Assembly: GCF_900156625.1 (NCBI RefSeq) | Contig: NZ_FTOB01000004.1 | Span: 806,001 to 870,000 of the forward strand | Direction of reading: 5' to 3' | DNA from: Zobellia uliginosa | GTDB taxonomy: Bacteria; Bacteroidota; Bacteroidia; Flavobacteriales; Flavobacteriaceae | Length of the DNA stretch: 64,000 nucleotides | Shown here: piece by piece, positions 26,606-35,022 of the stretch | Layout of the letters: every line of letters starts with the position of its first letter | How positions within the stretch are numbered: the first letter of the stretch is position 1 | Notes under the pieces: generated by a model | Told to the model about the DNA's origin: nothing | Database searches by the model: none | Seen by the model: only the letters and a program-made list of their open reading frames with translations | Position numbers and translations under genes: made by a program

Positions 26606-27154
26606 ATGAAACGAAAAACTTTCTTTACGCTCATTATAATAGCGTTTGTACTTTCATTTTTCGTAACCCCGGTAGGCTATTGGGGGAAGATTTGGTTGAT
26701 GCGTTTGTTTGCGTCTCCACCGGAAATTATTCATGTAACGGATCGAAAAGAAATCAATACCTACGATTGGAAGCTTAAAGATGCGAATTGGGACTTCTTT
26801 AATTTTCAACGGTCCAAGGGCAAGGTGGTGTTCGTTCATTTTTGGGCTTCTTGGAATACCCCAAGTGCAGCGGAACTGAAAGGGATACAAACATTGTACG
26901 ATGCCTATTCCGATAAGGTCGATTTTTATATCGTGACCAATGAAGAGCGCGAACCTGTGGAGGAGTTTATGGGGAAGAATAAATACACTTTTCCCGTAAC
27001 CTACCGTATCGTAGGGGCCGATGCGCCCTTTGAGATACCTAAGGTGCAAGGTACGTATATCATTGATAAAAACGGCGCTATTGTAGTAGATTCCAAAGGA
27101 ACGCATGACTGGGATAGCGATAGGGTAACCCAACTGTTGGAATCTCTTTTTTAG
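26606..27154 (+). CDS. TlpA-like thioredoxin-fold protein without active-site cysteines
   Basis: A 182-residue membrane-anchored protein (hydrophobic segment TFFTLIIIAFVLSFFV at residues 5-20) with a thioredoxin-fold domain. The sequence VVFVHFWASWNTPSAAELK aligns with the usual WATWCxPC motif, but both cysteines are replaced by Asn and Ser, and the conserved cis-proline region reads KVQGTYIID with Gly in place of Pro. The following gene encodes a full-length paralogue with an intact motif. The two look like a tandem duplication in which this copy lost redox chemistry. It could bind thiols or partners without oxidising them. Start at ATG 26606. Confidence 0.85.
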   Translation: MKRKTFFTLIIIAFVLSFFVTPVGYWGKIWLMRLFASPPEIIHVTDRKEINTYDWKLKDANWDFFNFQRSKGKVVFVHFWASWNTPSAAELKGIQTLYDAYSDKVDFYIVTNEEREPVEEFMGKNKYTFPVTYRIVGADAPFEIPKVQGTYIIDKNGAIVVDSKGTHDWDSDRVTQLLESLF

Positions 27155-27160
27155 TACTGC

Positions 27161-27721
27161 GTGAAGCCTTATTTAAAATACAGTGTTATAGGTATACTGC
27201 TGATTGCAGTATGTTTAATTATGTTTACATCCCTTGGACCTCGATTGAGGGCTATTGGGGGAAGGCTTATTTCCTATACTTCCATAAAACTTAAAACCGA
27301 GAAGACCCTTCCCGAAGAAACCTACGAGTGGGTGGTAACCGATTTAAAAGGGAATCCTCATGTCTTTAAGGAGGAGAAAGGAAAAGTGATTTTCTTAAAC
27401 CTATGGGCCACGTGGTGCAAACCGTGCCTAGAGGAAATGCCCGATATTAAATCGCTTTATAAAGACTATGGTGATAGGGTCGATTTTATATTGGTGAGCG
27501 AGGAAGAGCCCGACAGGGTCAGGAGTTTCGAGTTAAAGAAAGGATATGGCTTGCCTTTTTACCTAGCGGAAAGCCCAATACCTGAAATATTTGCTTCAAA
27601 AACGATTCCCACTACCTATATTTTGAGCCGGCAAGGTAAGATTGTCAAGGCCGAAAACGGCGTGGTCGATTGGAACGGTGCGGAAATCAGAAAACTCCTG
27701 GACCAACTTATAGCCGAGTAG
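27161..27721 (+). CDS. TlpA-family disulfide reductase
   Basis: A 186-residue thiol-disulfide oxidoreductase tethered to the inner membrane and acting in the periplasm. The N-terminal hydrophobic segment (YSVIGILLIAVCLIMF) is followed by the redox motif WATWCKPCLEEMP and the cis-Pro segment ASKTIPTTYILS. The best start is GTG at 27161, giving MKPYLKYSV; it lies 6 bp after the previous stop. It shares the gene layout and most landmarks with its cysteine-less upstream neighbour. It converges with crtZ with 3 bp between stops. Confidence 0.87.
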   Translation: MKPYLKYSVIGILLIAVCLIMFTSLGPRLRAIGGRLISYTSIKLKTEKTLPEETYEWVVTDLKGNPHVFKEEKGKVIFLNLWATWCKPCLEEMPDIKSLYKDYGDRVDFILVSEEEPDRVRSFELKKGYGLPFYLAESPIPEIFASKTIPTTYILSRQGKIVKAENGVVDWNGAEIRKLLDQLIAE

Positions 27722-27724
27722 GGC

Positions 27725-28180
27725 TTAAGAATTTTTCTTAAAATATTTAAAGGGTACAACGAGCATACCAAAGCATTCCCCATCACCTTTCCCTAAATGC
27801 TTGTGGTGCATTTTGTGGGCCCTTCTAACGCCCCTTGCATACCAGTGGTTGGCATTCCTGAACATTTTAAACCGTTGGTGGATAAAGATGTCGTGCACTA
27901 AAAAGTAGGCTATGCCGTAAGCTAGAATGCCAAAACCCAGGGGCCATCCGTACCAAAAGGAAGTTTGGGCTCCCAAGTAAAAGAGAACCATGCTTACAAT
28001 GGCGTAGAAAACAAAGAAAGTATCGTTTCTTTCGAACCACGAGTCATGGTCTTTTTTGTGGTGGTCTTGGTGTAGGCTCCATAGAAAACCGTGCATGATG
28101 TATTTATGGGTAAACCAGGCCATGAATTCCATAAAGGAAAAAGTTCCTAAAAATAGGGCTATCCAGATTACTGTTTTCAT
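27725..28180 (-). CDS. crtZ: Beta-carotene hydroxylase CrtZ
   Basis: A 151-residue membrane di-iron hydroxylase that adds 3-hydroxyl groups to beta-carotene, giving zeaxanthin. Histidine motifs typical of the fatty-acid-hydroxylase family are visible: HKYIMHGFLWSLHQDHHKKDH, then HDIFIHQRF and HKMHHKHLG. Hydrophobic segments lie between them. It is the last gene of the leftward crt unit and starts 1 bp after the crtB stop. No lycopene cyclase (crtY) gene is in this cluster, so cyclisation must be encoded elsewhere. Confidence 0.93.
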   Translation of the reverse strand: MKTVIWIALFLGTFSFMEFMAWFTHKYIMHGFLWSLHQDHHKKDHDSWFERNDTFFVFYAIVSMVLFYLGAQTSFWYGWPLGFGILAYGIAYFLVHDIFIHQRFKMFRNANHWYARGVRRAHKMHHKHLGKGDGECFGMLVVPFKYFKKNS

Positions 28181-28181
28181 G

Positions 28182-29021
28182 TTATACCAAATTCAATTTG
28201 TAGTTTACGTAAGATTTGGCCAAAAGACCAAATTTTTCATAGTTGGGCACCCGTATACGCACTTTTCTGATTTCGAGCGAAGGAGTGCGTTGCAGTTTTT
28301 TCAATAGTTTATAGTAGTACTTGTATGCGGTATACACGCCGAACTTGGCCTCGTTCGGCAATTGAAGTATGCCCTTGTAGGCCAACTGAAAATCGGCTTT
28401 TATTTCATTTACGATCCTTGTTTTGGAGGCTTCGTCCAACATGGCCAGATCGGTATTGGGGAAGTAACTCCGGTTGAGGTCTTCGAAATCGCTTTTCAGG
28501 TCGCGTAGGAAGTTTACTTTTTGGAAAGCGGACCCCAATGCCATTGCGGTTTCCTTTAAGCTATTATACTTGTCTATATCGCCTTTTACGAATACCTTCA
28601 AGCACATAAGGCCCACTACATCCGCAGAACCGTAAATGTATTCCCTGTACTCTTCATCGGTTCTGTACACGTTCTTGTAAAGGTCCATTCGCATACTTTT
28701 CATAAAGGCGGCCACCAGTTCGTATGGTATCTCGTACTTATGATATGTATGTTGAAACGAATTGAGAATGGGGTTGAGGCTGATACGTTGCTCTAAGGCA
28801 TCTTTCATGCTTGCTTCGAACTGGTTGAAGAGCTTTTCCTTGTCGTATAGGTCAAAAGAGTCGACGATTTCATCGGCAAAGCGAACAAAGCCGTAAATAT
28901 TGTAGATATCAGATCTTATCGATGATGATAACATTTTTGTGGCCAATGTAAACGATGTGCTGTACGATTCCGTAACCGTTTTGCTGCACTGATAAGAGAC
29001 TTTATCGAATAGGGCTTTCAT
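28182..29021 (-). CDS. crtB: Phytoene synthase CrtB
   Basis: A 279-residue enzyme joining two geranylgeranyl diphosphates head to head to make phytoene, the first committed step of carotenoid synthesis. The squalene/phytoene synthase signatures are present: SYSTSFTLATKML near the start, the first Asp-rich motif FADEIVDSFD, and the second region FLRDLKSDFEDLNRSYFP. Length is normal. It lies 11 bp downstream of crtI and 1 bp before crtZ, one operon. Confidence 0.95.
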   Translation of the reverse strand: MKALFDKVSYQCSKTVTESYSTSFTLATKMLSSSIRSDIYNIYGFVRFADEIVDSFDLYDKEKLFNQFEASMKDALEQRISLNPILNSFQHTYHKYEIPYELVAAFMKSMRMDLYKNVYRTDEEYREYIYGSADVVGLMCLKVFVKGDIDKYNSLKETAMALGSAFQKVNFLRDLKSDFEDLNRSYFPNTDLAMLDEASKTRIVNEIKADFQLAYKGILQLPNEAKFGVYTAYKYYYKLLKKLQRTPSLEIRKVRIRVPNYEKFGLLAKSYVNYKLNLV

Positions 29022-29032
29022 AATCTTGGCTT

Positions 29033-30490
29033 TTAGGCGTTCTTATTGATCAATTGGGAGACGAGCTTTCCCGAAATTAAAGCCGGGGGAACCCCAGGAC
29101 CTGGGACGGTCAACTGGCCGGTAAAGTATAGATTCTTGACCTTTTTGCTCTTTAAGCGAGGCCTGAGAAAAGCGGTTTGACTCAGGGTATTGGCCATTCC
29201 GTAAGCGTTTCCTTTGTAAGAATTGTATTGCTCCACAAAGTCGTTTACACAAAAGGACTCTTTAAAGATAATATTATTTTTTACGTCTTGGCCGGTACGT
29301 TCCTTAAATCTATCTATAACAATATCAAAGTATTGTGATCGAAGTTGGGGCGTTTCGGTCAAACCTGGGGCGATGGGAATTAGAAAAAAACCGGTTTCAC
29401 AATTTTCCGGGGCCATGCTCCCATCCGTAACCGACGGAAAGTTGGCATAGAACAAGGGGTCTTTTGGCCAATGTGGACGGTCGTAGATTTCTTCGGCATG
29501 CCGTTCAAAATCGGTATCGAAGAACAGATTATGGTGTTCTATATTTTTAAGCTTTTTATCAAAACCTACGTAAAACAACAATGATGAGGGGGCAAAGGTC
29601 TTCTTGTCCCAATACTTTTCGGAGTACTGCCTGTATTCCGGCTCGAGTAGGGTTTCGGAGTGGTGGTAATCGGCGCCGCTGAGCACAATGTCGCCGGCGA
29701 TATCTTTTCCGTTGATGTTTACACCAATGGTCGTATGGCCTTCTACGTTTATCTTTAGGGCCGTTGCCCCTGTATTTATGGTAACGCCTAGCTCCTCTGC
29801 CAAATTTTTCATGGCCTTTACAATTTCGTACATTCCGCCTTTTGGGTGCCATGTACCCAAACCAAAATCGGCGTAGTTCATAAAATTATAGAACGATGGG
29901 GTCTGCTTGGGTTTTGCCCCTAGGAACAAAACGGGAAACTCTAAGGTAGAGATCAGCTTCTTGTTTTTGAACTTTTTTCGGACTTCCCCACTGATCGTCT
30001 TAAAAAATTGATCGACCCGCAATGCCGTTTCAGGGGTCACGAGCTCTAGGGGCGATAGCCCTGGGCGGAGCACCACTTTGTTAATGGCGATATCGTAGTT
30101 CTTTTGGGCCTTGGCGATAAAGGTTTTTAAATGCTTGGCGCTTCCGGGCTCTATACGTTCAAACTCGGAGCAGATCTTGTCCATACAGTCACCTATGGTA
30201 ATCTGGTCGTCTTCAAAGAAAATTTTATAGGCCGGGCTCAATTTGTCCAACTGATAGTAATCTGAAACCTTCTTTCCAAAGTCGCCAAAGAATTTGTCGA
30301 AAATATCGGGCATCCAATACCAACTTGGGCCCATGTCAAAGGTGAATCCGTTTTTTACTAGTTGACGCGCCCTTCCACCGACCATATCGTTTTTTTCATA
30401 TACGGCTACATCATGCCCCATCTGTGCCAAATAGCAAGCCGCCGATAGGGATGAAAAACCTGAGCCGATTATGATGATTGTTTTCTTCAT
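29033..30490 (-). CDS. crtI: Phytoene desaturase CrtI
   Basis: A 485-residue FAD enzyme that desaturates phytoene to lycopene. The dinucleotide-binding motif sits at the very N-terminus (MKKTIIIIGSGFSSLSAACY), followed by VYEKNDMVGGRARQL and MGPSWYWMPDIFDKF; the C-terminus has YFTGQLTVPGPGVPPALISG, the family signature of CrtI-type desaturases. I placed the start at ATG 30490, because the 42 extra codons upstream overlap the MerR gene and precede the FAD motif. Second gene of the merR-crtI-crtB-crtZ unit. Confidence 0.95.
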   Translation of the reverse strand: MKKTIIIIGSGFSSLSAACYLAQMGHDVAVYEKNDMVGGRARQLVKNGFTFDMGPSWYWMPDIFDKFFGDFGKKVSDYYQLDKLSPAYKIFFEDDQITIGDCMDKICSEFERIEPGSAKHLKTFIAKAQKNYDIAINKVVLRPGLSPLELVTPETALRVDQFFKTISGEVRKKFKNKKLISTLEFPVLFLGAKPKQTPSFYNFMNYADFGLGTWHPKGGMYEIVKAMKNLAEELGVTINTGATALKINVEGHTTIGVNINGKDIAGDIVLSGADYHHSETLLEPEYRQYSEKYWDKKTFAPSSLLFYVGFDKKLKNIEHHNLFFDTDFERHAEEIYDRPHWPKDPLFYANFPSVTDGSMAPENCETGFFLIPIAPGLTETPQLRSQYFDIVIDRFKERTGQDVKNNIIFKESFCVNDFVEQYNSYKGNAYGMANTLSQTAFLRPRLKSKKVKNLYFTGQLTVPGPGVPPALISGKLVSQLINKNA

Positions 30491-30516
30491 GGGGGAATGG
30501 CGAATGGCCGCTAATT

Positions 30517-31416
30517 TTATAACTGTTCTATTACCTTGTCGATAGAGCTGAACAACTTGATGCACGAAGGTAATTGGCGAGGGTCCAAATATTGGGTTTG
30601 GTAGCCTAATAACCAAAGTTTGGCCTGGGGGTAATCGCTGGCAAGGGAGGCAAATTCCGCTACGTATTGTTCAATTTTATCCTTTGTTGGCGATACGGTA
30701 AAGTATGATATGAAATGGGCACCTTCAAAGGTCTTCATCAGCTCCTGTAAGTTCTTTAAAGGAACCGTCTGGCCTAGATAAATGGATTTATAGCCTTTTG
30801 AAACTATTTCATAGTTCAAAAATAGAAGTCCTATTTCATGGATTTCGTTTTCGGGCAAATAGGGCACGATCACGGGCGTCTGGGTCACCGTTTGTACCTG
30901 GGCCATTTCCTCCGTCTTGAGAATTATCTTTTGTTTGATGAGGTTGGCCACAAAATGTTCGTGGGCGGGACTAATAGTGTCGGTCTGCCATAGAATGCCC
31001 AATTCATTGAGCAAGGGGACAAAGGTTTCCCTAAAAATTTCGCTAAACGTATACTTTTCAAGCAAGCTGTTGTAGGTCTGGGTGAAAAGGGCCTGGTCGA
31101 AATTTATCATAGCCAGTTTAAAGGCGTTGGCTACGTAGTCTTCGGTATGGTTCTTTGATGTGATATCGCTTACCAGTTGAGGGATCCTCCCTTCCTCAAA
31201 ATGCGCGATCTTTGATATTTTATAGCCATTGTTGTAGAGCAGGGTAATGTTCAGTAGCTTTTGCAGGCTTTCTAAACTATACCTTCTGATATTGGTGTCG
31301 GTACGTTCTGGCGATAACAGGTTATATCTTTTTTCCCAAATACGGATGGTGTGGGCCTTTATGCCCGAGAGGTTTTCTAAATCGCGAATGCTAAATGATT
31401 TTTTTATATTGTTCAT
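30517..31416 (-). CDS. MerR-family regulator with CarH-like B12-binding domain
   Basis: A 299-residue transcription factor. The MerR helix-turn-helix is at the N-terminus (FSIRDLENLSGIKAHTIRIWEKRYNLLSP). The C-terminal half has the signatures of the adenosylcobalamin photoreceptors CarA/CarH/LitR: Trp143-x9-Glu153-His154 (in LWQTDTISPAHEHF) and the cobalamin-binding Glu191-x-His193-x-x-Gly196 (in ENEIHEIGLLFL), followed by a Rossmann-like B12 domain. Such proteins repress carotenoid genes in the dark and release DNA when light breaks the Co-C bond. The direct operon with crtI, crtB and crtZ supports this reading; light responsiveness is inference. Confidence 0.88.
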   Translation of the reverse strand: MNNIKKSFSIRDLENLSGIKAHTIRIWEKRYNLLSPERTDTNIRRYSLESLQKLLNITLLYNNGYKISKIAHFEEGRIPQLVSDITSKNHTEDYVANAFKLAMINFDQALFTQTYNSLLEKYTFSEIFRETFVPLLNELGILWQTDTISPAHEHFVANLIKQKIILKTEEMAQVQTVTQTPVIVPYLPENEIHEIGLLFLNYEIVSKGYKSIYLGQTVPLKNLQELMKTFEGAHFISYFTVSPTKDKIEQYVAEFASLASDYPQAKLWLLGYQTQYLDPRQLPSCIKLFSSIDKVIEQL

Positions 31417-31437
31417 TCTTTTTTGATAAACATTAAA

Positions 31438-31445
31438 CAAATCTA
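31438..31445 (-). promoter_or_regulatory. Probable -7 box of the merR-crt operon
   Basis: On the minus strand TAGATTTG matches TAnnTTTG, 21 bp before the merR ATG at 31416, giving a leader of roughly 15 bases. I found no good -33 box at normal spacing. A palindrome TTACT-N6-AGTAA lies at 31485-31500, a possible operator. Confidence 0.45.
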
Positions 31446-31529
31446 ATGAATTTTATTGAGCCTATAGGGCGCAAAGGTGCTCATTTACTAAAAAAAGTAA
31501 CAGGATAAAGGAATAAGACAAGTTAAGTA

Positions 31530-31567
31530 TAAAAAAAAACCATCAACAAGAAATGTCGATGGTTTTT
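31530..31567 (-). terminator. Terminator after tRNA-Leu
   Basis: AAAAACCATC (31535-31544) pairs perfectly with GATGGTTTTT (31558-31567) around a 13-base loop, followed on the minus strand by a T-run. It lies just past the 3' end of the tRNA. Confidence 0.8.
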
Positions 31568-31572
31568 CAAGG

Positions 31573-31656
31573 TGCGCACGAGAAGACTCGAACTTCCACG
31601 GCCTAATGGCCACCAGCCCCTCAAGCTGGCGCGTCTACCAATTCCGCCACGTGCGC
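31573..31656 (-). tRNA. tRNA-Leu (GAG)
   Basis: The minus-strand sequence folds as a class II tRNA: acceptor GCGCACG/CGTGCGC, D-arm GGCGGAATTGGTAGACGCGC, anticodon stem CCAGC/GCTGG with loop TTGAGGG (anticodon GAG), a long variable arm (GTGGCCATTAGGCC...), and T-arm GTTCGAGTC. The discriminator is A; the 3' CCA is not fully encoded (ACC then T). GAG decodes CUC and CUU leucine codons. Confidence 0.95.
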
Positions 31657-31924
31657 AATTTAAATTTTAGAAAGGCCGATAAGTGCCGGTCTGTTCGAAA
31701 ATCAGAATGCAAATATCTGCAAAATATATAATCTATTCAAAGAAGTTTTGAAATTAGCGCATTATGGTGGGGTAATTTGCTGTTACATACAATGTTGCAC
31801 CGTACTTTTGATGGTTTTTTTAGAGCCTGAACGGGGTTTTCGACTACTGGTCCTAGCTTGGGAAGAAGGGCCATACGGTCAAAAACGCCGTGTTTTGCTA
31901 AAATACTCGTCATACTTTAATAAC
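31657..31924. other. Intergenic DNA between tRNA-Leu and the sensor operon
   Basis: No convincing gene. An 82-codon frame at 31748-31996 has poor composition (Cys-rich stretch, no family) and overlaps the regulatory site. The region presumably holds the divergent tRNA promoter. Confidence 0.5.
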
Positions 31925-31993
31925 CATTCGTCTACAGTTAAGCGTCATTCGTCTACGCTCGGTCATTATTTGAAGTTTAAAGATGAAAATTTG
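31925..31993 (+). promoter_or_regulatory. LytTR-type box and promoter of the sensor operon
   Basis: CATTCGTCTAC occurs at 31925-31935 and again at 31946-31956, a direct repeat with a 21-bp period (two helical turns). The first copy continues as CATTCGTCTACAGTTAAG, containing ACAGTTAAG, which fits the general LytTR consensus. A -7-like AAAATTTG (31986-31993) starts 61 bp after the box start and sits 24 bp before the receiver gene ATG. The same box and spacing recur at 38286 and 46896. Confidence 0.65.
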
Positions 31994-32016
31994 TAGTTCA
32001 CTTAAATTATAGAGCT

Positions 32017-32418
32017 ATGGATATTTTACTGATTGAAGATGATGCCATTGAAGTAATGAAATTACAACGTACGGTCAAAAAGCTTGAACTTAAACACAAT
32101 ATCATCGAAACCAAAAACGGCGAAGATGCGCTTGAGATATTACGATCTGGAGATAAATTACCCGATATTATACTTTTAGATTTGAATATGCCTCGAATGA
32201 ACGGGATAGAATTCCTGACTATTTTAAAAGCGGATCCCGTTCTTAAATACTTGCCGACGGTAATTCTTACGACTTCTGAAAATAGGGCCGATTTGTTAGA
32301 ATGTTATAAGGTAGGTGTCGCCGGATACGTGATAAAACCCCTAAAATATGAGGAGTACCAATCGAAATTACATAAGGTATTGGACTACTGGGACATCAAT
32401 CAACTGGTCAAAGGGTAA
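32017..32418 (+). CDS. Stand-alone receiver protein (Rcp1-like)
   Basis: A 133-residue single-domain response regulator. Acidic pocket Asp8-Asp9, phosphoacceptor Asp55 in IILLDLNMPRMNG, Thr85/Thr86 in VILTTSENR and Lys107 in YVIKPLK are all intact. It has no output domain. The Rcp1-like form (long loop LKADPVLKYLPTVIL) is typical of receivers paired with PAS or phytochrome kinases. As first gene of the operon it could relay phosphate from the two histidine kinases to the Hpt protein encoded 5 kb downstream. The start ATG gives MDILLIEDD directly. Confidence 0.93.
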   Translation: MDILLIEDDAIEVMKLQRTVKKLELKHNIIETKNGEDALEILRSGDKLPDIILLDLNMPRMNGIEFLTILKADPVLKYLPTVILTTSENRADLLECYKVGVAGYVIKPLKYEEYQSKLHKVLDYWDINQLVKG

Positions 32419-32494
32419 CAAATATTAAGCTTTCACAACAAAAATTCTTTAACGGATACTACTTTTCCTACTTTTATTGAGTAAATTTAAAGGT

Positions 32495-33037
32495 ATGAAA
32501 GGTATAGTCTTTACAGAGTTCCTAGAAATGGTCGAATCTAAATTCGGCCTAGAGACTCTTGATAATATAATTGAAAATGGTCATTTGCCTTCGGAAGGTG
32601 TTTATACCTCTGTGGGGACTTATGATTTCAATGAGATGGTAACTCTTATTACCAACCTCAGCGAAGAGACGAAAATTCCCGTCGGCGATCTGATTTATGC
32701 ATTTGGACTTTACCTTTTTTCAGGGCTGGCCAATTCGCATCCTGAAGTAATCAAAAACTACAACACCCCCTTGGGGCTTCTTTACTGTATAGAAGACCAT
32801 ATACACGTACATGTAAAAAAGCTTTATCCCGACGCCGAACTTCCCACCTTTAAAATCCTTGATAAAACCGACGATAAAATATCAATGGTATATTCTTCGT
32901 CGAGGGGACTGTATCGTTTGGCGCACGGTTTAATTGAAAAGGCTTTTGAACATTTTGGAAGTACGGCCACTATTACCTACGACCTGTTAAAGGAAGACGG
33001 AACCGAGGTCAAATTTGATATTGTTCAAAATGGATAG
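32495..33037 (+). CDS. H-NOX haem-binding sensor protein
   Basis: A 180-residue H-NOX (HNOB) domain protein, a cytosolic haem sensor of nitric oxide. The start at ATG 32495 gives the family N-terminus MKGIVFTEFLEMVESKFG. The proximal haem ligand is His104 in EDHIHVHVKKLYPDAELP, and the porphyrin-propionate motif Y-x-S-x-R is Tyr133-Ser135-Arg137 (MVYSSSRGL). The distal position that is Tyr140 in the oxygen-binding Thermoanaerobacter protein aligns with Leu142, so this one is predicted to prefer NO over O2. It overlaps the start of the following kinase gene by 8 bp, the usual coupling of H-NOX with its kinase. Confidence 0.94.
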   Translation: MKGIVFTEFLEMVESKFGLETLDNIIENGHLPSEGVYTSVGTYDFNEMVTLITNLSEETKIPVGDLIYAFGLYLFSGLANSHPEVIKNYNTPLGLLYCIEDHIHVHVKKLYPDAELPTFKILDKTDDKISMVYSSSRGLYRLAHGLIEKAFEHFGSTATITYDLLKEDGTEVKFDIVQNG

Positions 33038-35021
33038 TAGTAAAGAAGTAGAACTTCTCAAAAGGGCCCTAGAGCGGCAAAAGAAAGCCCGACAGCAGGC
33101 CGAAAAAATCCTTGAACAAAAATCAACGGACCTTTATGAAACCGCCCAACGGTTAAAGGAAGCCAATGGCAAGCTCGAGAACCTCTTGAGTGAAAAGGTA
33201 TCTGAGTTAGATGGTGTCTTCGTGAATATCATAGATCCCTATGTGGTTATGGATCTCGAGGCCAACGTTATTAAAATGAATACTTCTGCCAAAGAATTTT
33301 TAGGGTATGACAATACCAAGGAAGAAGTCAACCTGAACAGTCTTGTACATAAAGATTATATACAATACACGGCAGAATCGTTTAAATATCTATTGGAAAT
33401 CGGCACCCTTAAAAACTATCGTTCCAAAATTTACGTCAAGAACGGCGATGAAAAATGGATCGAGATTAACAGCAGCCTAATCTACAATACAAAACAAGAA
33501 CCTGTAGGCGCCCAAGGAATCATAAGGGATATTACCAAAGAAATGGAAATCAAGGAGCTTTTGGGGCAACAAAGGAAGCAGCTCGACATCATAGTCGAGA
33601 ATTCGCCTTTGGGCATAGCCTTGAGCGTTGAGGGAAAGATCATAAAGTCGAACAATACTTTTACCGAGCTTTTGGGGTATACCGAAGGAGAGCTTAAAAG
33701 CATGGAACTCGATACATTTTCTAAAGATGTCGAAGGAATGTATTCCAAGGAAATTGCCTCGCAAATGGAGAAAGGTAAAATCGACAAGGCCACCACTATA
33801 AAAAGATACATGAAAAAGGGTGGAGGGTGTATCTTAGGAAAGACCTCGGTCAGTGCGGTAAGGGATGACAAAGGAAAGCTCAAGTATATTTTGGCAATGA
33901 TCGAAGATATCACTAGGGAACGTGAAGCCGAAGAACGCTTGAACAGCGAACGAAAAAAGTATGCCAATATCATCGCCAATATGAACCTTGGCCTGGTAGA
34001 AGTAGACAATAATGACATCATACAATTGGTGAACCAAAGCTTCTGTACCATGAGCGGGTTTCACGAAAAAGAGCTTTTGGGCAAAAAAGGAAGTGAGGTA
34101 CTGCGTGTACAGAATAAAAACGTTCTTGAGGCCGAAAACGAAAAGCGCGTTATGGGCGAATCCGATTCGTATGAGCTGGAGGTCATTGATAAAAACGGAC
34201 AAAAGAGGCATTGGTTGGTCAGCGGGGCACCACGTTATGACCACAACAACGAGATCATAGGTTCGGTAGGCGTACATTTAGATATAACCAAGCAAAAACT
34301 GTTAGAGCACCAGAAAGAACAACTGGTAAAGGAACTTGAGCTGAGCAACCAAGGTTTACAGGAATACGCGCATATAGTTTCACACGATTTAAAATCACCC
34401 TTACGGAGTATAAGTGCCTTGGCTACTTGGATCCAAGAAGACTATAAAGACGTTCTCGATGAGGCAGGGCAACAGAACCTGACCCTAATGCAAGAGAAAG
34501 TAGCATCAATGGATAAATTGATACACGGTATTCTCGAGTATTCTACGGCAAATAACTCTGCGCTCGACAACTCCAAGGTAGACCTGAACGAGGTTATCGA
34601 AAGTATAAAGGAAAGTATCTATATACCCGAACATGTTGCCCTTGTTGTTCCCGAAGTACTACCTACCATTATTGCAGACCGTACCAAAATCCACCAATTG
34701 TTCCAAAATATTCTTTCCAATGCCGTAGTGCATATTGAAAAGGAAAAAGGACTGGTGGAAGTATTGTTCAAGGAAAATGAAAGCCACTGGCAGTTTTCCG
34801 TAAAAGATAATGGCGTGGGCATCCCTAAGGAATACCACAAGAAAATATTTGAAATTTTCCAATCTATAGGTGCCAATGAACGATCAACGGGCATCGGACT
34901 ATCCATCGTGAAAAAAATCATCGATCGCTATGAAGGTGAAGTCTGGGTAGAAAGCGAAAAAGGTATGGGTACCGAATTTCACTTTACCATTAAAAAGGAA
35001 TTAACCGACTTAAAAAGCTAA
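33030..35021 (+). CDS. PAS-domain sensor histidine kinase, H-NOX partner
   Basis: A 663-residue soluble kinase with no membrane segment. An N-terminal coiled coil (LKRALERQKKARQQAEKIL) leads to three PAS domains (about 65-180, 190-305 and 310-425: VVMDLEANVIKMNTSAKEFL, IALSVEGKIIKSNNTFTELL, LVEVDNNDIIQLVNQSF). The dimerisation/phosphoacceptor box carries His452 in HIVSHDLKSPLRSI, and the ATPase domain has DNGVGIPKEYHKKIFEIFQ and ERSTGIGLSIVKKI. The start (ATG 33030) lies inside the end of the H-NOX gene. It is likely inhibited or activated by NO-bound H-NOX, as in other H-NOX kinase pairs; the sign is unknown. Confidence 0.93.
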   Translation: MDSSKEVELLKRALERQKKARQQAEKILEQKSTDLYETAQRLKEANGKLENLLSEKVSELDGVFVNIIDPYVVMDLEANVIKMNTSAKEFLGYDNTKEEVNLNSLVHKDYIQYTAESFKYLLEIGTLKNYRSKIYVKNGDEKWIEINSSLIYNTKQEPVGAQGIIRDITKEMEIKELLGQQRKQLDIIVENSPLGIALSVEGKIIKSNNTFTELLGYTEGELKSMELDTFSKDVEGMYSKEIASQMEKGKIDKATTIKRYMKKGGGCILGKTSVSAVRDDKGKLKYILAMIEDITREREAEERLNSERKKYANIIANMNLGLVEVDNNDIIQLVNQSFCTMSGFHEKELLGKKGSEVLRVQNKNVLEAENEKRVMGESDSYELEVIDKNGQKRHWLVSGAPRYDHNNEIIGSVGVHLDITKQKLLEHQKEQLVKELELSNQGLQEYAHIVSHDLKSPLRSISALATWIQEDYKDVLDEAGQQNLTLMQEKVASMDKLIHGILEYSTANNSALDNSKVDLNEVIESIKESIYIPEHVALVVPEVLPTIIADRTKIHQLFQNILSNAVVHIEKEKGLVEVLFKENESHWQFSVKDNGVGIPKEYHKKIFEIFQSIGANERSTGIGLSIVKKIIDRYEGEVWVESEKGMGTEFHFTIKKELTDLKS

Positions 35022-35022
35022 C

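Noticed and set aside
31925-31967. A short CRISPR-like or mobile-element repeat.
   Set aside because: There are only two copies at a 21-bp period, with the same box at other promoters. A regulator site explains it better.
31748-31996. An 82-codon frame upstream of the stand-alone receiver gene.
   Set aside because: It overlaps the LytTR-type repeat and promoter and has an unlikely composition.
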